Positions 46,168 through 58,204 of a stretch of 64,000 nucleotides of DNA are shown piece after piece. The notes under the pieces were generated by a model that was not told where the DNA came from, did no database searches, and saw only the letters and a program-made list of their open reading frames with translations. The stretch is from Antedon mediterranea. Its lineage: Eukaryota; Echinodermata; Crinoidea; Comatulida; Antedonidae. Both the position numbers and the translations under genes were made by a program. Where the stretch lies: positions 1,511,922 to 1,575,921 of the forward strand of contig NC_092678.1 in assembly GCF_964355755.1 (NCBI RefSeq), in the 5' to 3' direction. Each line of letters starts with the position of its first letter. Positions within the stretch are counted from its first letter, which is position 1.

Positions 46168-46275
46168 GCAAAAAGATTGATAAAAGGTATGTTTTATTTT
46201 AGAAACTAAACAACATAGCCGAATATTATAATATCTGTAAGATACCAGTAGTGTGAACCTAACCTACAAACAACA

Positions 46276-46292
46276 TAGCATAGCATAGCATA
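46276..46292. repeat. Short (CATAG)n microsatellite
   Basis: Three to four CATAG pentamers. Confidence 0.7.
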
Positions 46293-46491
46293 CAGTATAA
46301 TATGTAAAAATAAATTATAATAAAACTTATGAGTTTGTACTTTTCTGTGTACTTTTTCTGTGAACTATATTTAAACATATGAACTTATAAGCTTTCTAGA
46401 GTATTGCAAAGGCGTACATTAAGTGGTGTCCAGTTAATAACCATATTGCTATTTTGTATCAATTACGAACAATTTGATACACCATCCTCTA

Positions 46492-47373
46492 AGGCCCCGT
46501 TTCTGCTGCCAAAAATATACCGTATATATACGGTATATTTTATATACGGTATATTTTTTGGCAGCAGAAATGGGTCTCATAAAAAATATACCGTATATAT
46601 ATGCGGTATATATACCGCATAAATATCCCCATCGTTTATGGATATTATACGGTATATTCCAAAATATACCGTATATTTTGTACCCCGTTTCTGCTGCACT
46701 CAAAATATACCGTATATGTGACCCGGTCCATGACACGAGGTCAAAAACTAACAGAGCGTGACGCGTTTGTTTGGTTTTTCTGCTGCATTGACACACACGT
46801 GTATAAGCAAGCAACAGATCAAAATATCACTGTGGACTGAAGAAATAACTATTTTTGCAATTCAATTGTGGGGAGAAGCGAAGGTTTGGGGGAGACTGCA
46901 TGGCAACAGAAGAGATACCGAGATTTACAAAAGTATCTCAAACAAAATAAAAGCAGAATTTGTGGTAGACTTAATAACGACAAAGTTATCGGCAAACGCC
47001 ATCGTCTTCTTTGCATAAATCTAGTCAATGCCCATTCTACATTTCTAGATTGTTTGTGCGGTGTAAATTCGTTGCCACTTCTGCTCATTAGATTTAAAAT
47101 AGAAAGCAATGCTACGACGTTTTGAGAAACCATCATTGTTTTGTTTTTGTCCTGTAACCTCACTACACAAGACTCTAGGTCAATCCATACTTCCGTCTCA
47201 CGAAATGCATTTTGGTTAATGAAAGCCAACTTTTTTACAGCCTACCCACAAAGTATGTGCAGCGGAAACGGTGCATGAATTTCATATACGGTATATATAC
47301 GGTATATTTATACGGTATATTTATACGGTATATTTATACGGTATATTTGGGATTGGCAGCAGAAACAGGGCCT
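46492..47373 (+). mobile_element. MITE-like element, 882 bp, with subterminal ATATACCGTATAT repeats and Myb/SANT remnant
   Basis: The ends are AGGCCCCGTTTCTGCTGCCA and the complement of AGGCCCTGTTTCTGCTGCCA, flanked by TA. ATATACCGTATAT-type palindromic words fill both subterminal regions. Extra copies of the terminal repeat lie inside, at about 46558-46577 (inverted) and 46682-46697 (direct). The centre carries a Myb/SANT-like fragment. The architecture parallels the element at 27541-28408. Confidence 0.8.
46833..46965 (+). pseudogene. Myb/SANT-like DNA-binding domain fragment
   Basis: The frame reads WTEEITIFAIQLWGEAKVWG and RRDTEIYKSISNKIKAEF, the W-T-x-E-E...L-W...R-N-x-x-I-Y-x-x-I-x-x-x-L pattern of Myb_DNA-bind_4. 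The rest of the domain is not continued in frame and no initiating ATG is near, so it is a remnant of the accessory gene of a PIF/Harbinger-like parent. Confidence 0.55.
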
Positions 47374-47375
47374 TA

Positions 47376-49260
47376 ATTGATCCTCTTCATTGATGTGACT
47401 GGCAGAAAACGTTTATTAAGTATTTCTGACGATTTAAGCATAAACGAAAAGTTGCGCGATAAATTATATACAGTATATAAACTTTAATGTTTAAATTTCA
47501 TTTCGTATTGTATTATACAATTTTATTATAATTTATAGTGTTTCGGTGAGCAAAATCAGGCAAAATAAACTTTTTATTTGAAGGAGTGCTATCACCATAT
47601 GGTATAAAACAGAACAGAGGTCAACCTCCAACCACAATTTGCAATGTTGAAATCAAGAAAATTATGAATGTCATATCACTTGTAATTTTAGAATTTCTAT
47701 TTTATGTGAAATAAACATATGACTTGAGACCTGATGATATATCCATATGGACAACCACTGGGAATATGGAATAAAGCTATTAATCCTGCTAATTATAGAA
47801 ATCCTACAGCTGATTTCCATGTGATTCCAAGGGTCTGCCTTGTCCATTGTTTATCATTTACTGTTTGTTTAAAGTCTGGTGTTAAAAATGAAGAACGCAT
47901 GTTGTCGAAACATATTTTAAAGGCGTAATAAGCTATGATAATAATATTAACTAACAGGTTTTGTTTTTATTGATGTAATAATGAATACATCATAGAGATA
48001 TAATGTTATTATTGTATAGCACCTAGTAACCAAAAGTCACCATCAATAACAATAATCTTATAGATTTTGATCAAATCAAATATTTGTAGTGTGATTAATA
48101 TTATACTCTCTCTTTCTTGGCTAATTTCTTCTTCTTTAATACTAGAAGAGTTTAAATCTGGATTGGGCTAAACATTTTCACTAACAAATTTGTTTATTTA
48201 CTGTTAACCAGAAAGTGCATGATCAAATATACTTGTCTTCACCTGTTTCAACCAGACAGTTCCCACGTTTTATTATCTATTTTATTATAAAGGATTTTAT
48301 CAAAATACAATGTAAACACAATATGTTAATTTAAAGCGGTTATGTCTGGATCATGACTAGTTATAGGCCTAACTGTACATCAGTTGACATAGGCGAGTCC
48401 AAGGGTAAAGGTGCCTACCTCTCTTCTCCAAATTTTCAGAAGCTTCAATGCAAGAAAGAGATAGGGACTTAATGGTTAAATTCAGCACTTCATTTTTAAT
48501 TGTTTACCCCTCCTTCCAGCACCTTAATTTTTTACTAAAATAGGTGGAAGTGCGCCTTGTCAACCCAGAGGTGAGATCAAATTGAGACTGGAAGGAGCCT
48601 GTACAACCATAATATCCTAAGAGCCAGTTCACAACAGCCCTTGTAAAGAACACTTGACGTGCCAACACATCAATTTAGTATTTTAAACTAAATATTTTAT
48701 TAAATGCCATTTAACTTTTTTATAGTTTTTTTTTATTCATGTTTATCTGCCAAGTTAATTTATTTTATTAACCACTTAAATTTGTTATTTCTTTACAATT
48801 TACATTAAAAATCATTAAACAAGCTAATCTAAAATATGGAACAGTATGTTCACATTATATGTTTTTGTAGTTTATATTCATTGCAAATTAAAATGTATTT
48901 AATATTCAATGGGTATTATTATTAAAAAGTTTTTAATAACCCATCTTGTTGTATTATATGTTAAGAGGATTTACACATCTTGGAATAATATTTATACTAA
49001 GAGCTGAAAATATTAAATTAAAAGATTGTACAAGGCGGAGACTGGTACTAAGAGTGTAACCTTATAATGAGACCAACACATTTTACCACTTCATATGTAT
49101 TGTCAATTAGTACTACTGTAGTAGTTGTAGTATGGCAACAGTTGGTACTACCACATTTATGCAGAAGAATGAAAAAACAATTATATTTATATTTATTTAA
49201 ACTTATTTTTTATTTCTTTATTCTTTGTACTGGAAAGTCTTTTCAGTAGTACTACTGTTC
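47376..49260. other. No gene or clear repeat recognised
   Basis: AT-rich sequence; nothing supportable. Confidence 0.5.
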
Positions 49261-49264
49261 TCCC

Positions 49265-49545
49265 ACAGTGCCCAGTATTGTGTGTGACAGTGGCTGTGTG
49301 TTTACTAGTACACCAAGGTAACCCCCAGCCCTACTCATCTCAAAGGATGTATTAGGTTCATTAAAGTGCACATGAGCTATATGTGTACACGGTGTACCTA
49401 CGGTTTATAGTGTATCCGGGAAGACTTGTTGCTACCAGAACCATGGAGCGAGTGAGCCTTGAACCCTTGCCAATATGCTATGGATTTGAATTACGGTTCT
49501 ACTGTCTTAACTGCTCAGCCACTCACTTACTTACACTATTCGTCG
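49265..49545 (-). mobile_element. SINE family CAGTACACYRGGGTAAC, copy 2 with tRNA-like head
   Basis: On the - strand the head is TGAGTGGCTGAGCAGTTAAG (A box) and GTAATTCAAATCC (B box), with a second GGGTTCAAGG. The body CTCATGTGCACTTTAATGAA and GGGGGTTACCTTGGTGTAC follows. This copy shows head and body together. Confidence 0.6.
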
Positions 49546-49749
49546 TTAAGTATTTTGCATGGAATATAGAAATATGATAAATGTCGCTTTTTAACTTGGT
49601 TATCAATATTCTTCCCTACCATTCAAGACCAGGGTCGTGGGTTTCGATTGTGTTATGTGTCATTTATGTATATGATTTTTTTCATGGTCATAAAATAGGA
49701 GCAAGAATCATTGGCTATTTTACAAAAAGCTTATTACTGCAAAACCTTT

Positions 49750-49850
49750 TAGTCTATTTCGTGCCTATAGCTTACCTGGATAAACCGACAAATGCCATAT
49801 TCTTTTCGAAAAGAGAGATATACTCGAAAAGTAGAAAACACATTTATTTG
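49750..49850. mobile_element. Solo fragment of the TTACCTGGATAAACC element family
   Basis: TCTATTTCGTGCCTATAGCT, then TACCTGGATAAACCGACAAA and GAGATATACTCGAAAAGTAG, closest to the copy at 25250. Confidence 0.75.
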
Positions 49851-50084
49851 TGGGCTTTCAGGAACAGTTTAGATGAGAACATATATAAACACATAACCAT
49901 CAATACGCTATGATACCTTGGCAGTTATGTGTTATTTGTTATAGCTCAGTAATACTAATAGTGTATCATCAAAAATTAATCATCAATAATATTATTTTTG
50001 TATGCAGCCGCATTCGACTAAGTGAGTCAGCCATTCAAGTGCACAGGGAATACTTATATAAGTTTAAATGTGTCAGAATAACCT

Positions 50085-50310
50085 GTGTCTTACAGCCTTC
50101 CTTGTACACAGGTGTGGACAACATACAACTTTCTACTTCCCTAAACTGTGTTGTACAGCTGCCATAATATTGTGGCTGAGATGGACCAGTACACCAGGGT
50201 AACAACCCTCTCTCTTCTGAAAGATGAAATAGGTTCTTTAAAGTGCACATGAGCCAGATGCATACTCGACCTCCAGCTCTAAGTTCTTATCCGAGAAGAC
50301 CAATGAACAT
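50085..50310 (-). mobile_element. SINE family CAGTACACYRGGGTAAC, copy 3
   Basis: On the + strand: CCAGTACACCAGGGTAAC, CTTCTGAAAGATGAAATAGG, TTCTTTAAAGTGCACATGAG, CTCCAGCTCTAAGTTCTTAT. It is the least degraded body seen. Confidence 0.7.
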
Positions 50311-50311
50311 T

Positions 50312-51036
50312 TTTTGTTATATAACAATTTTTTTGGTCTGAATATCACTTCTTGATAGTACACAATTTCATCTATCCTGGCATAAAAGCAATTTACCTTT
50401 GCTGTTTGTTAATATTATATTATATTAAATTGTAAACATATTAATAAATTATGATTTTATTGGCGAGTGTGATAAAATTGATTGTCTACAGACTTGGAGT
50501 CTTTTTTACCATTATCATCATCCAACCTTTGACAACTTTCATAAATTTTTTAGTTGAAAGACTTAAGCGAAAACAAATAATTTTCTTAACAGACTGATAG
50601 AACGAACTAACAAAGCTTTAATAGTGTTTATATGATAAATTTACACATTTGCAACATATACGTTGGCTTCCAAAATACGAAAATTAATTTTGCTACGCGT
50701 TTAATGGTCAATTGGAAATAAACATTTCAACAAAACGAAGTGATAAATTGCAAAAGAAAATTAATATTAATTAATAAAAATAAATATATGACAAGATAAT
50801 ATACAGTATTACCATTAAACAATATGGTATTAAATTATTAGAGAATTATATAAATACTATAACAAAGATTATTATAAGGTCAGGAAAATATGCGTAATAC
50901 ATAATACAATATTATAATAATTGTTAACCATTTATTTCTAATAAAGAACGAATTAAATTAGTTTTCAGGAATGCATACTAGATGCTAAAATAAGGTTCTA
51001 ACCTTTTTCCAGTATCATAAGCAAATTCCATAATAC
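50312..51036. other. No gene recognised
   Basis: Very AT-rich, nothing supportable. Confidence 0.5.
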
Positions 51037-51041
51037 GGCAT

Positions 51042-51975
51042 CAGGCCCGTATCCAGGGGGGGGGTGGTGCGTTGGGTGCAGACGCACCCCCCCCCCCCAA
51101 GTCCCAAAAGGTCCACTAGGCCTATTTCCTCGGCTGGTATTTTTTCTTGTCTTGTTTAACTAAAGACAATATCATTATATATATACAAAATTTACATTAT
51201 CAATGGTATACAAACAAAAATATGTTAATATAAAATGAAAAAATACCGGTAATTAAATTACGGAATCTGAACTGACTACAAACTCGATGTGAAAGATGCG
51301 CAGTCGATCATGTGACGACAAGCAATAGCTTAGCGCTTCATGTACGCGGTACGCGGTAAAGTGTTTGCTGGAAATACAGACAACCGGCGGTAAAGACGTG
51401 TCTGAAAATACAGACATTATTGAACACGGCGAGGTTATCATCGCTAGCACTCATGCATACACTACTCAAAAGACGTGGACTTAGATCAGGTCGTGGATTA
51501 TTTGCAAAAAAACATCCAAGGAGGCTAGAGCTTCATACGCTATTACATGATCGTCATTCTACTTAAACAGTAATGAATCATTTAAAATAAATCATTGTCA
51601 ATTACAAACACAATTTAATTAAGAATTTGTCATTTTGTTGTCTTCTATTAAAAAAATCACGGTAAGGCCCATTTTGTTGTTGAAATTAATTTTCTGCAGT
51701 CGGTCAGAGTGTTTCACTGTTTGTTAAGGCTGTTTCGCTGTCTGAGTTGGCCTAAACATCATGAAAGCGTTAAGTTCTGGTGTGTCCATCGTTAAACTAG
51801 CCCAAGCCACAACAAAGAGTCTGAAATCAGTCTTTAGAACGTTAAATAACGCACATTTTGCCGGGGACTTCGGTCCCTGGACCCTGACCGGGGGCCCTTG
51901 GCGGCCCCCTGGCCCCCAGCCATTGTTGCTCGCTTCGCTCGCACTCCCCCATTATAAATGCTGCATACGGGCCTG
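51042..51975. mobile_element. 934-bp DNA element with 5-bp target-site duplication
   Basis: The ends are CAGGCCCGTATCCAG and, reverse-complemented at the right, CAGGCCCGTATGCAG. GGCAT flanks both sides (51037-51041 and 51976-51980). A GGGGG...CCCCC hairpin (about 51056-51098) sits at the left end. The right subterminal region is GC-rich and, on the - strand, has GTGCGAGCGAAGCGAGCAAC. The frame at 51761-52000 runs across the right end and is not convincing. Confidence 0.85.
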
Positions 51976-52250
51976 GGCATCTCATATGTATCACATGTGA
52001 TTCCTGTATTATGTTGGTTAGGTTTAAGGTTTATGATGTAAAATAAAACGTTTTGCTTTAACAATACTGGTTCAAATACAGTACTGAAAATCAGCTGACC
52101 GATTTTCTTAAATTTTGAAAAGATTGGCAATAATTCCATTGCAAAAATGAATATTATATACTTTATATTCACATAAGATTCATATAACCAAATTGATAAA
52201 CATTGACAATTTAAACAATGAATAAATACATGCAAACTATGACAGAAAAC

Positions 52251-52301
52251 GGGGGGGGGGGGGGGAGGTCACATTGCCTAAGGTCACATTGCCTAAGGTC
52301 A
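52251..52301. repeat. 15-base G run and three AGGTCA repeats
   Basis: G15 at 52251-52265 is followed by AGGTCA at 52266, 52281 and 52296, spaced exactly 15 bp in the unit AGGTCACATTGCCTA. Confidence 0.95.
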
Positions 52302-52304
52302 ATT

Positions 52305-53610
52305 TGGCAGACTTTGAAAGATCTGAAAATTATCAGTAACTTTGACATGGTTAGCAAATTGATTGAAATGAGATTTGTTTTATAGAATCTTTATTAAAAT
52401 CGCTGCAGGGAATTTATCATAATAGGTGTATATGAATAAGAATTTAACTTGTTCTAGTTTCCATGAAAAGTCATAAGATTTTACAACAAAAAATGCCAGT
52501 TGTAATCTAAACAGTTACCTGGTTAGTTTTACATGATTTCGTCGATAATTTTTTAGTATTTTTAGTTACTTTTAAAGTACAGTATTATGAATTTTTATGA
52601 TACGTTTTTGTAAAACACTATTTCCATGTATGAGTTTTAATGTAACATTTACAATCGTTATTATTTTACGAGGAAGTGTCCCCATAATAGGAGTTTCCTT
52701 TGAATAGGGGTTGACTGTGGTAAGACATGTATTGATCCTTGCTCATTGGGAAAGTGTCTACTTATAGGAGTGTCTCTTGAATAGAGGTTTCCCAAAGAAG
52801 GGATTTTATTGTATTTGAATGTATCATGTGTTTTGAATACAGTACACTCAATATTCATATTTGATTATGTGCCTGATGTATGCAACATGATTAATACATA
52901 AATAAACAAAAACAACATGTTCGTGAATAAACTTATTGAAATAAATGATTATTAAATTCAAAATATTGAATGTAAAGACAGGTGATATAACAAACTAACG
53001 AGGGCAGTAATTTGTAGATTATGCGGTCCCAAGAGCGGTCATGCGTCTCGTGTCTGGGCACCGACTGTTCCTTGGCAGATCTCCAGTTTCTTATATATAT
53101 TATATCTACAATGCTTAGTTTTTAAATAATTAGTCATCGTATCCAATTTGAATGAGTAACGAGTAAAGTTCATTTTTATTGGCACATTTTATTTATAATT
53201 TAATTTTTAAAAACAAAATAGTCATAGCCTTATGTTGTTGTATGTCATATTTCCTCTCTTTCAATTTATACTATAACGATATATTTATGTTTAATTCTGT
53301 TATTTCTTTATTTAATCTTCAGTTACTAATAATAACTGTATGTGCAGCACATTTTTCAAACAACTCTATACAGCGTCCCATTATCAAACACCTAAACACT
53401 TTACACTAACAACTTAACCATTATCTCTGCCACACACTAAAAATTGAACAAATGCATGAAGTATGATTTGAACCAGGAACACATCAAGCACCAAGCACAT
53501 AGTATAAACACACTCTAGGCAAACCATTGCATGAAATTGCACGATTGCAGTCGTCAAGCGTTACAATATGTGTACACAATATCTAATAGTAAAGCCCGCA
53601 TTCCAGACGT
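52305..53610. other. No gene recognised
   Basis: AT-rich. At 52670-52800 short words GGAAGTGTCCCCATAATAGG and GAATAGGGGTT / GAATAGAGGTT resemble a dispersed repeat that also appears near 41300-41360. A CpG-richer patch is at 53000-53080. Confidence 0.45.
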
Positions 53611-53617
53611 GTTTGGT

Positions 53618-53870
53618 CTTCTGTGGTCTAATGGTTGTGTACTTAGCTTGTTTTTGTCAGGTCGTGGTTTCAAATCCTGGAATCAATGGTGTAGAAACAG
53701 CATGTACTTATGTAAAGCGCATTCTAATGGATAACAACTTATTTTTGGCTGTAACAAGTATCGTTCCATTAACCCGCGTTTGATGTGGCTATCTATTTAC
53801 CTATTAGCCCTGCCTCACTTGCCAAACCCAGGATCAGTTATCCCTAAAGGTACGCACATACTAAAGCCTA
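53618..53870 (+). mobile_element. tRNA-head SINE
   Basis: TGGTCTAATGGTTGTGTACT (A box) and GTCGTGGTTTCAAATCCTGG (B box) about 40 bp apart, then a body with GTAAAGCGCATTCTAATGG. The two long overlapping open frames here are by-products. Confidence 0.55.
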
Positions 53871-54129
53871 ATAAAGTCTGGACATTTCCATTGTTCGGAG
53901 GTATCAGTGTGAACAGTAATCAAGAGTTATATTTCAGACCTATTGTTATTTATCATACTACAATTTTATAGTAGGAGTGACACCATATTAACTATGAAAA
54001 GAACAGTAATAAGATATGAAGTTAAAAAGGATAATGATACCTAGTAAATGCTTAGACTTTGTTTTGGTTTCCAAATTGAATTTTCCCATCAACAGTAGTC
54101 TTACTAATATTTCCAAAGTGGTGGTTGGA

Positions 54130-54290
54130 CAAGTAGTCTCAGAAAGAACTTAAAGCTGGCGGTCCAGTGTACACATCTGGCTCATGTACACTTGACAGAA
54201 CTCTGTGCATCTTTTGGAATTGTAGTGGGGGAAGGGGTTACTCATGGGACTGTGGCTGCTATGGGTTCATAGAGGACCTACTAACAATTT
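54130..54290 (+). mobile_element. SINE family CAGTACACYRGGGTAAC, copy 4, diverged
   Basis: AACTTAAAGCTGGCGGTCCA, CATCTGGCTCATGTACACTT, GGGGAAGGGGTTAC; the opposite orientation to copies 1-3. Confidence 0.55.
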
Positions 54291-54294
54291 CCTC

Positions 54295-55527
54295 AATTGA
54301 GGATTGAATATTATCGAAGCAGACAAACAAAAAATAAAATCTTATTGAGACTAATTTTTTTTAATCTTTCCTTTATGAAATTTGAAATAAAAGATAAATT
54401 TTAACATTTGAAAAAACTATCGAGTCTTTTTACCGATACTTTTACAATTGACATTACATTATTTTACGCAATTCATCCAGCACAGTATACTATATACAAT
54501 GTGTTGTGTTCATTTGTTATTTATCTCTATGTAACACAGGTCATGTGATGTATTTGGCTCAGTGCCAAGCTGCCTGGATAATCATAGTATCGTTGCTATG
54601 TTTTGCATATGTGGCCATGTCAAAGCACTACTACGCATAATATTATTAATGTGTATATACACATCTCGTTAGTTATAACTCGGTTTAAATTAAATTTAAA
54701 ATGTTGCTATAGTCATTAATATGTATGTTCAGTTACAAATCGTGTGAACACAGTATTCAGATTGTACTTTTTCTGGTGGTAGATGATTTTCAAGAATTGG
54801 ATAGAAAGCCCTGGGGATTCTAACATGATATAGTAATAATAGATAAATATTGAATTAGAATACGTTGTTGTAAACAAAATGTGTCTGGTAAACACTCTGT
54901 ACTGCTGTATGTTATTGTTATGGTATATCGTATTGTAAATATATTTTACATTTGGATGTGTGCTATAACAACTCATTATGAATTATGATGTTAAGTTTAC
55001 CAACACACTCTGCTACTAATATGTTTCCCACAATATAACCCTTTTTATAGGTATGTCTGCAAATGCACATTGTTTTAGAAAAAGATTTTGATATTTTATT
55101 TTATAACCCTGTAAGAACCAGGCCTGGTGACACTTACCCAAGTAATGATCAATGGGCAAAGTGTTTAAACCATGGACAAATTCATTTATTATGAGTTAAA
55201 AGATTATTTCATTTTAATAAGTTCAAGATTGTATGAAACAAAATGGATACTTTACTAGATTAAAGGACTTAAAAATAGGTTAAATATTAATTATTTTATT
55301 ATTGATATCTTTGATTTGTATTGAAACATAAGAAGTCATTATAAACAAAATATTAATATGTATTTGGCGTAGTATGACCATAACAAAGTAATTCAAAGTT
55401 AAAAACAATGCAAAACGATACTTTTGTTAGTCAATAGTCAAACCCTAGATTGTGGGTTTTTTTAATAAAAATTTAACCGTTTTCTTTTTTCATAAGTGAA
55501 ATAATTATTGTTGCTATCTTTTTTTGC
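54295..55527. other. No gene recognised
   Basis: AT-rich; the frame at 54716-54976 looks like chance. Confidence 0.5.
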
Positions 55528-55529
55528 TT

Positions 55530-56159
55530 AAAGACACCTTCCCTACGTTTTTTAGATCTATTTTCAGATCACAAACTATATTTACTGTAAAAATAATACT
55601 ATATGGTCCTATTGCGATAATTTTTTTCGTCTTTAAATGGTTAAAAATGTGAAAAATAAGTCGATTCTAATAATTATAGCGGCCCGCTATAAATCCCAAA
55701 ATGCATTGCGCGCGGATTGATATTTCTGTTTTTCTTCTGTAATTCACCCACTTTTCGATTGATCGTGAGGCCAAAACAAATGGAAGACTCCTAACTTTTC
55801 ACCGAAAATATCGGGTTTTCCCCAATTTGTATCAACGGAGTCTGGCATAAAAAAGAAAACAATTATTGCAGCAACTATACAACGTCAGGCTAGGTATATA
55901 GCTAGCGTACGATGTTCGTACGTTACCGATGTTTACCAGCTAGGCCTACAAAACTAAGCCTAGTTAGGCTAGGCCTAAAGACCGTCCACGAGAGGTCAGT
56001 CGCCGCGAGCTACTTAGGTAGTGCATTGTTTCTCACTTTTTATCATAATTTACCATAAAACGTACATTTAAGACAAGAAATGACCTGGTTTAATGTTTTT
56101 AAAGTAATATATATGTATTATTTGTACAAAACGTCACAAATTGTAGGGAAGGTGTCTTT
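55530..56159. mobile_element. 630-bp TIR element, ends AAAGACACCTTCCCTAC
   Basis: The 17-bp ends (55530-55546 and 56143-56159) are perfect complements. TTAA occurs at both borders (55528-55531 and 56160-56163), offset by two bases, so a TTAA-type duplication is possible but not certain. The interior is CpG-richer, with an AGGCCTA tract; no transposase. Confidence 0.8.
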
Positions 56160-56164
56160 TTAAG

Positions 56165-58045
56165 TGCTTTAAAGTAAAACTAAACTAAAAACTGTTATAT
56201 ATGTGCGCTTTATAAATCTTATTATCATAATAACCAAAGGTTGATTTTTTTTTTCATCTTTATTTCATTTTTTTTTAAACATTATTTTATTATTATTTAT
56301 TTATTATTATTAGTATGCTTTATTGGCTTTATCTGTACATATTCATAGAGTAAAATCTTTGCACGTTCTTCTCTATTAATCATACCGTCTTGTAAGTATG
56401 TTTTTATTCTTTTGTTCATTTGAAGGTCATACTGCATTGAAAAGTATAATAATTATTTCATTTAATCATTATTTTACTTGCCTCTATATCCTGTGTTGAT
56501 TTTTGTTGTCAGATACCATAGCAACAATCATCTACTTTCGTTTGTGTTGGTTACGTTGTTGTAATAATGTTTAAAGAATGTTTTTTAATGGGTATTTTTC
56601 ATTATATTTTTTTAATGTATTTTCTTTTCTTGCTATACGTTGCATTTATCTAGAATTTTTTCATAATTCCTCAATATAATCTACCTAACAATACATTTCT
56701 TATGATTTAGATGTTGTAAGAATTCTCTTGTCCTTTAGGTAGAATTCTTGTGTTAGGTAAATCATGTTAATAACAGTGAGATGAAAAATGTCAATGTGTA
56801 TTTTTTTTTTCTTGAATTTGGAAATTTTCTTTCATGTTTTGGTTGAATTTTTAAATAAAATTTATTCTTATGTAAAAACATGGCTTCATAAATCTGTATA
56901 ACAATATATAAATTGCAAAACAGTGGCCAAATATAATCCCATGACCAAGTATAACATAACCCCATCCCCTAATTTAGACTAAATTCGGAAATAAGACTGA
57001 TTAATTCCAGTGTTAATGTAATCCGAGTTTATCCCATCTCATAATGTTTCACAAATTTCATACACATGTCACTTTGAACTATAACATGTCATCATATAAC
57101 AGTAATTATAAATAATACCAATATAAGAATAACCAAAATTGGTATGTTAAGAAGCAGGGTTATATAACATATATTATAATCCCCACTCGTTTTATGCAGA
57201 TAATACCTGTTTGCCTCCCTCTTTAGTAGAACACCTTGACAAACTTGTTCACCTTGGTTCAATAGTTACCTTAAAGGTTTGGCATTCCAATCAGAGGTCA
57301 AATATGTTGTGATTAATAAAGGTTAGGGCGGTGGTCTTTTTGTACATAATTGGTTAAGTTATTTTTTAAGGTAGATTAAATTCACAAGGCTAGCTATATT
57401 TAAATCTCAAGTTCAATATTATCATAATTTGAAGCAATAAAGTTAATTAATATTATGAATTGGATTGCCCAATGATTGTTTTTTATTGAATAATTGTATT
57501 GTCACAATAAAGATAAAATTAATTAAATTATTTTACAAAACAGAATGTACTTTATACCACAACTACTTGTATTCTTGCCATTTGATTGTCATTTGGAATT
57601 AGCTCTACCTAACTGAAAAATGATAACTAATGGTGATAATTAGCATGCTCTAAATGCACGCTTTTTTCAACATTTTGAGAATTTTTGCCACACGCTGTCT
57701 ATGTGCTGTCTAATCCGCGTCCAAAGTTGGAGTACTGACTTTTGAATGGCCTAGTTTTCCAGCCTAGCATTTTTTGAAAATTAAATAAAAATAGGTGTGT
57801 ATAAACAAATGATGATAATGAATGTTTTGTATTTGTTGAATAGGAAGAATATTTTAATCGATGAACTCATGAAATATTCTGGCTATCCAACTCATTTTTT
57901 TTTTAAATGATATTCAGAATACGTTTTATGCAAAATTATGTATGATCTCTGATCCCACTAATTCTGTCGCATATTTTCACTGCAATTAATATACTGTCTG
58001 TATTCCAGGAATAGATGTGGACATTTTCTCATTTGGGAAAATCAT
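56165..58045. other. No gene recognised; retroelement-like tail at start
   Basis: ATATGTGCGCTTTATAAATC followed by TTATTATCATAATAA (about 56198-56235) resembles the tails near 15860 and 42060. The rest is AT-rich. Confidence 0.45.
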
Positions 58046-58048
58046 ATC

Positions 58049-58203
58049 TTATGCCTTCTCTACACTATCAAACTTTATGTGACAACAAATGTGATGTGCC
58101 CATATAGGGACATGATGATGTCATATCACGACCGTATTTGGGCATGTCACTGACATATTTAGACAATCACACTACTAGTTTAATAGTGTAGACAGAGTTT
58201 TAA
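58049..58203. mobile_element. CTCTGTCTACAC-family MITE, copy I
   Basis: CTCTACACTATCAAACTTTA ... TTTAATAGTGTAGACAGAGT, with an extra segment TGACATATTTAGACAATCAC near the right arm. Confidence 0.88.
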
Positions 58204-58204
58204 A

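Noticed and set aside
46849-47229. 126-codon - strand frame inside the 882-bp element as a transposase
   Set aside because: No DDE-type motif or helix-turn-helix seen; the opposite strand carries the Myb/SANT-like likeness.
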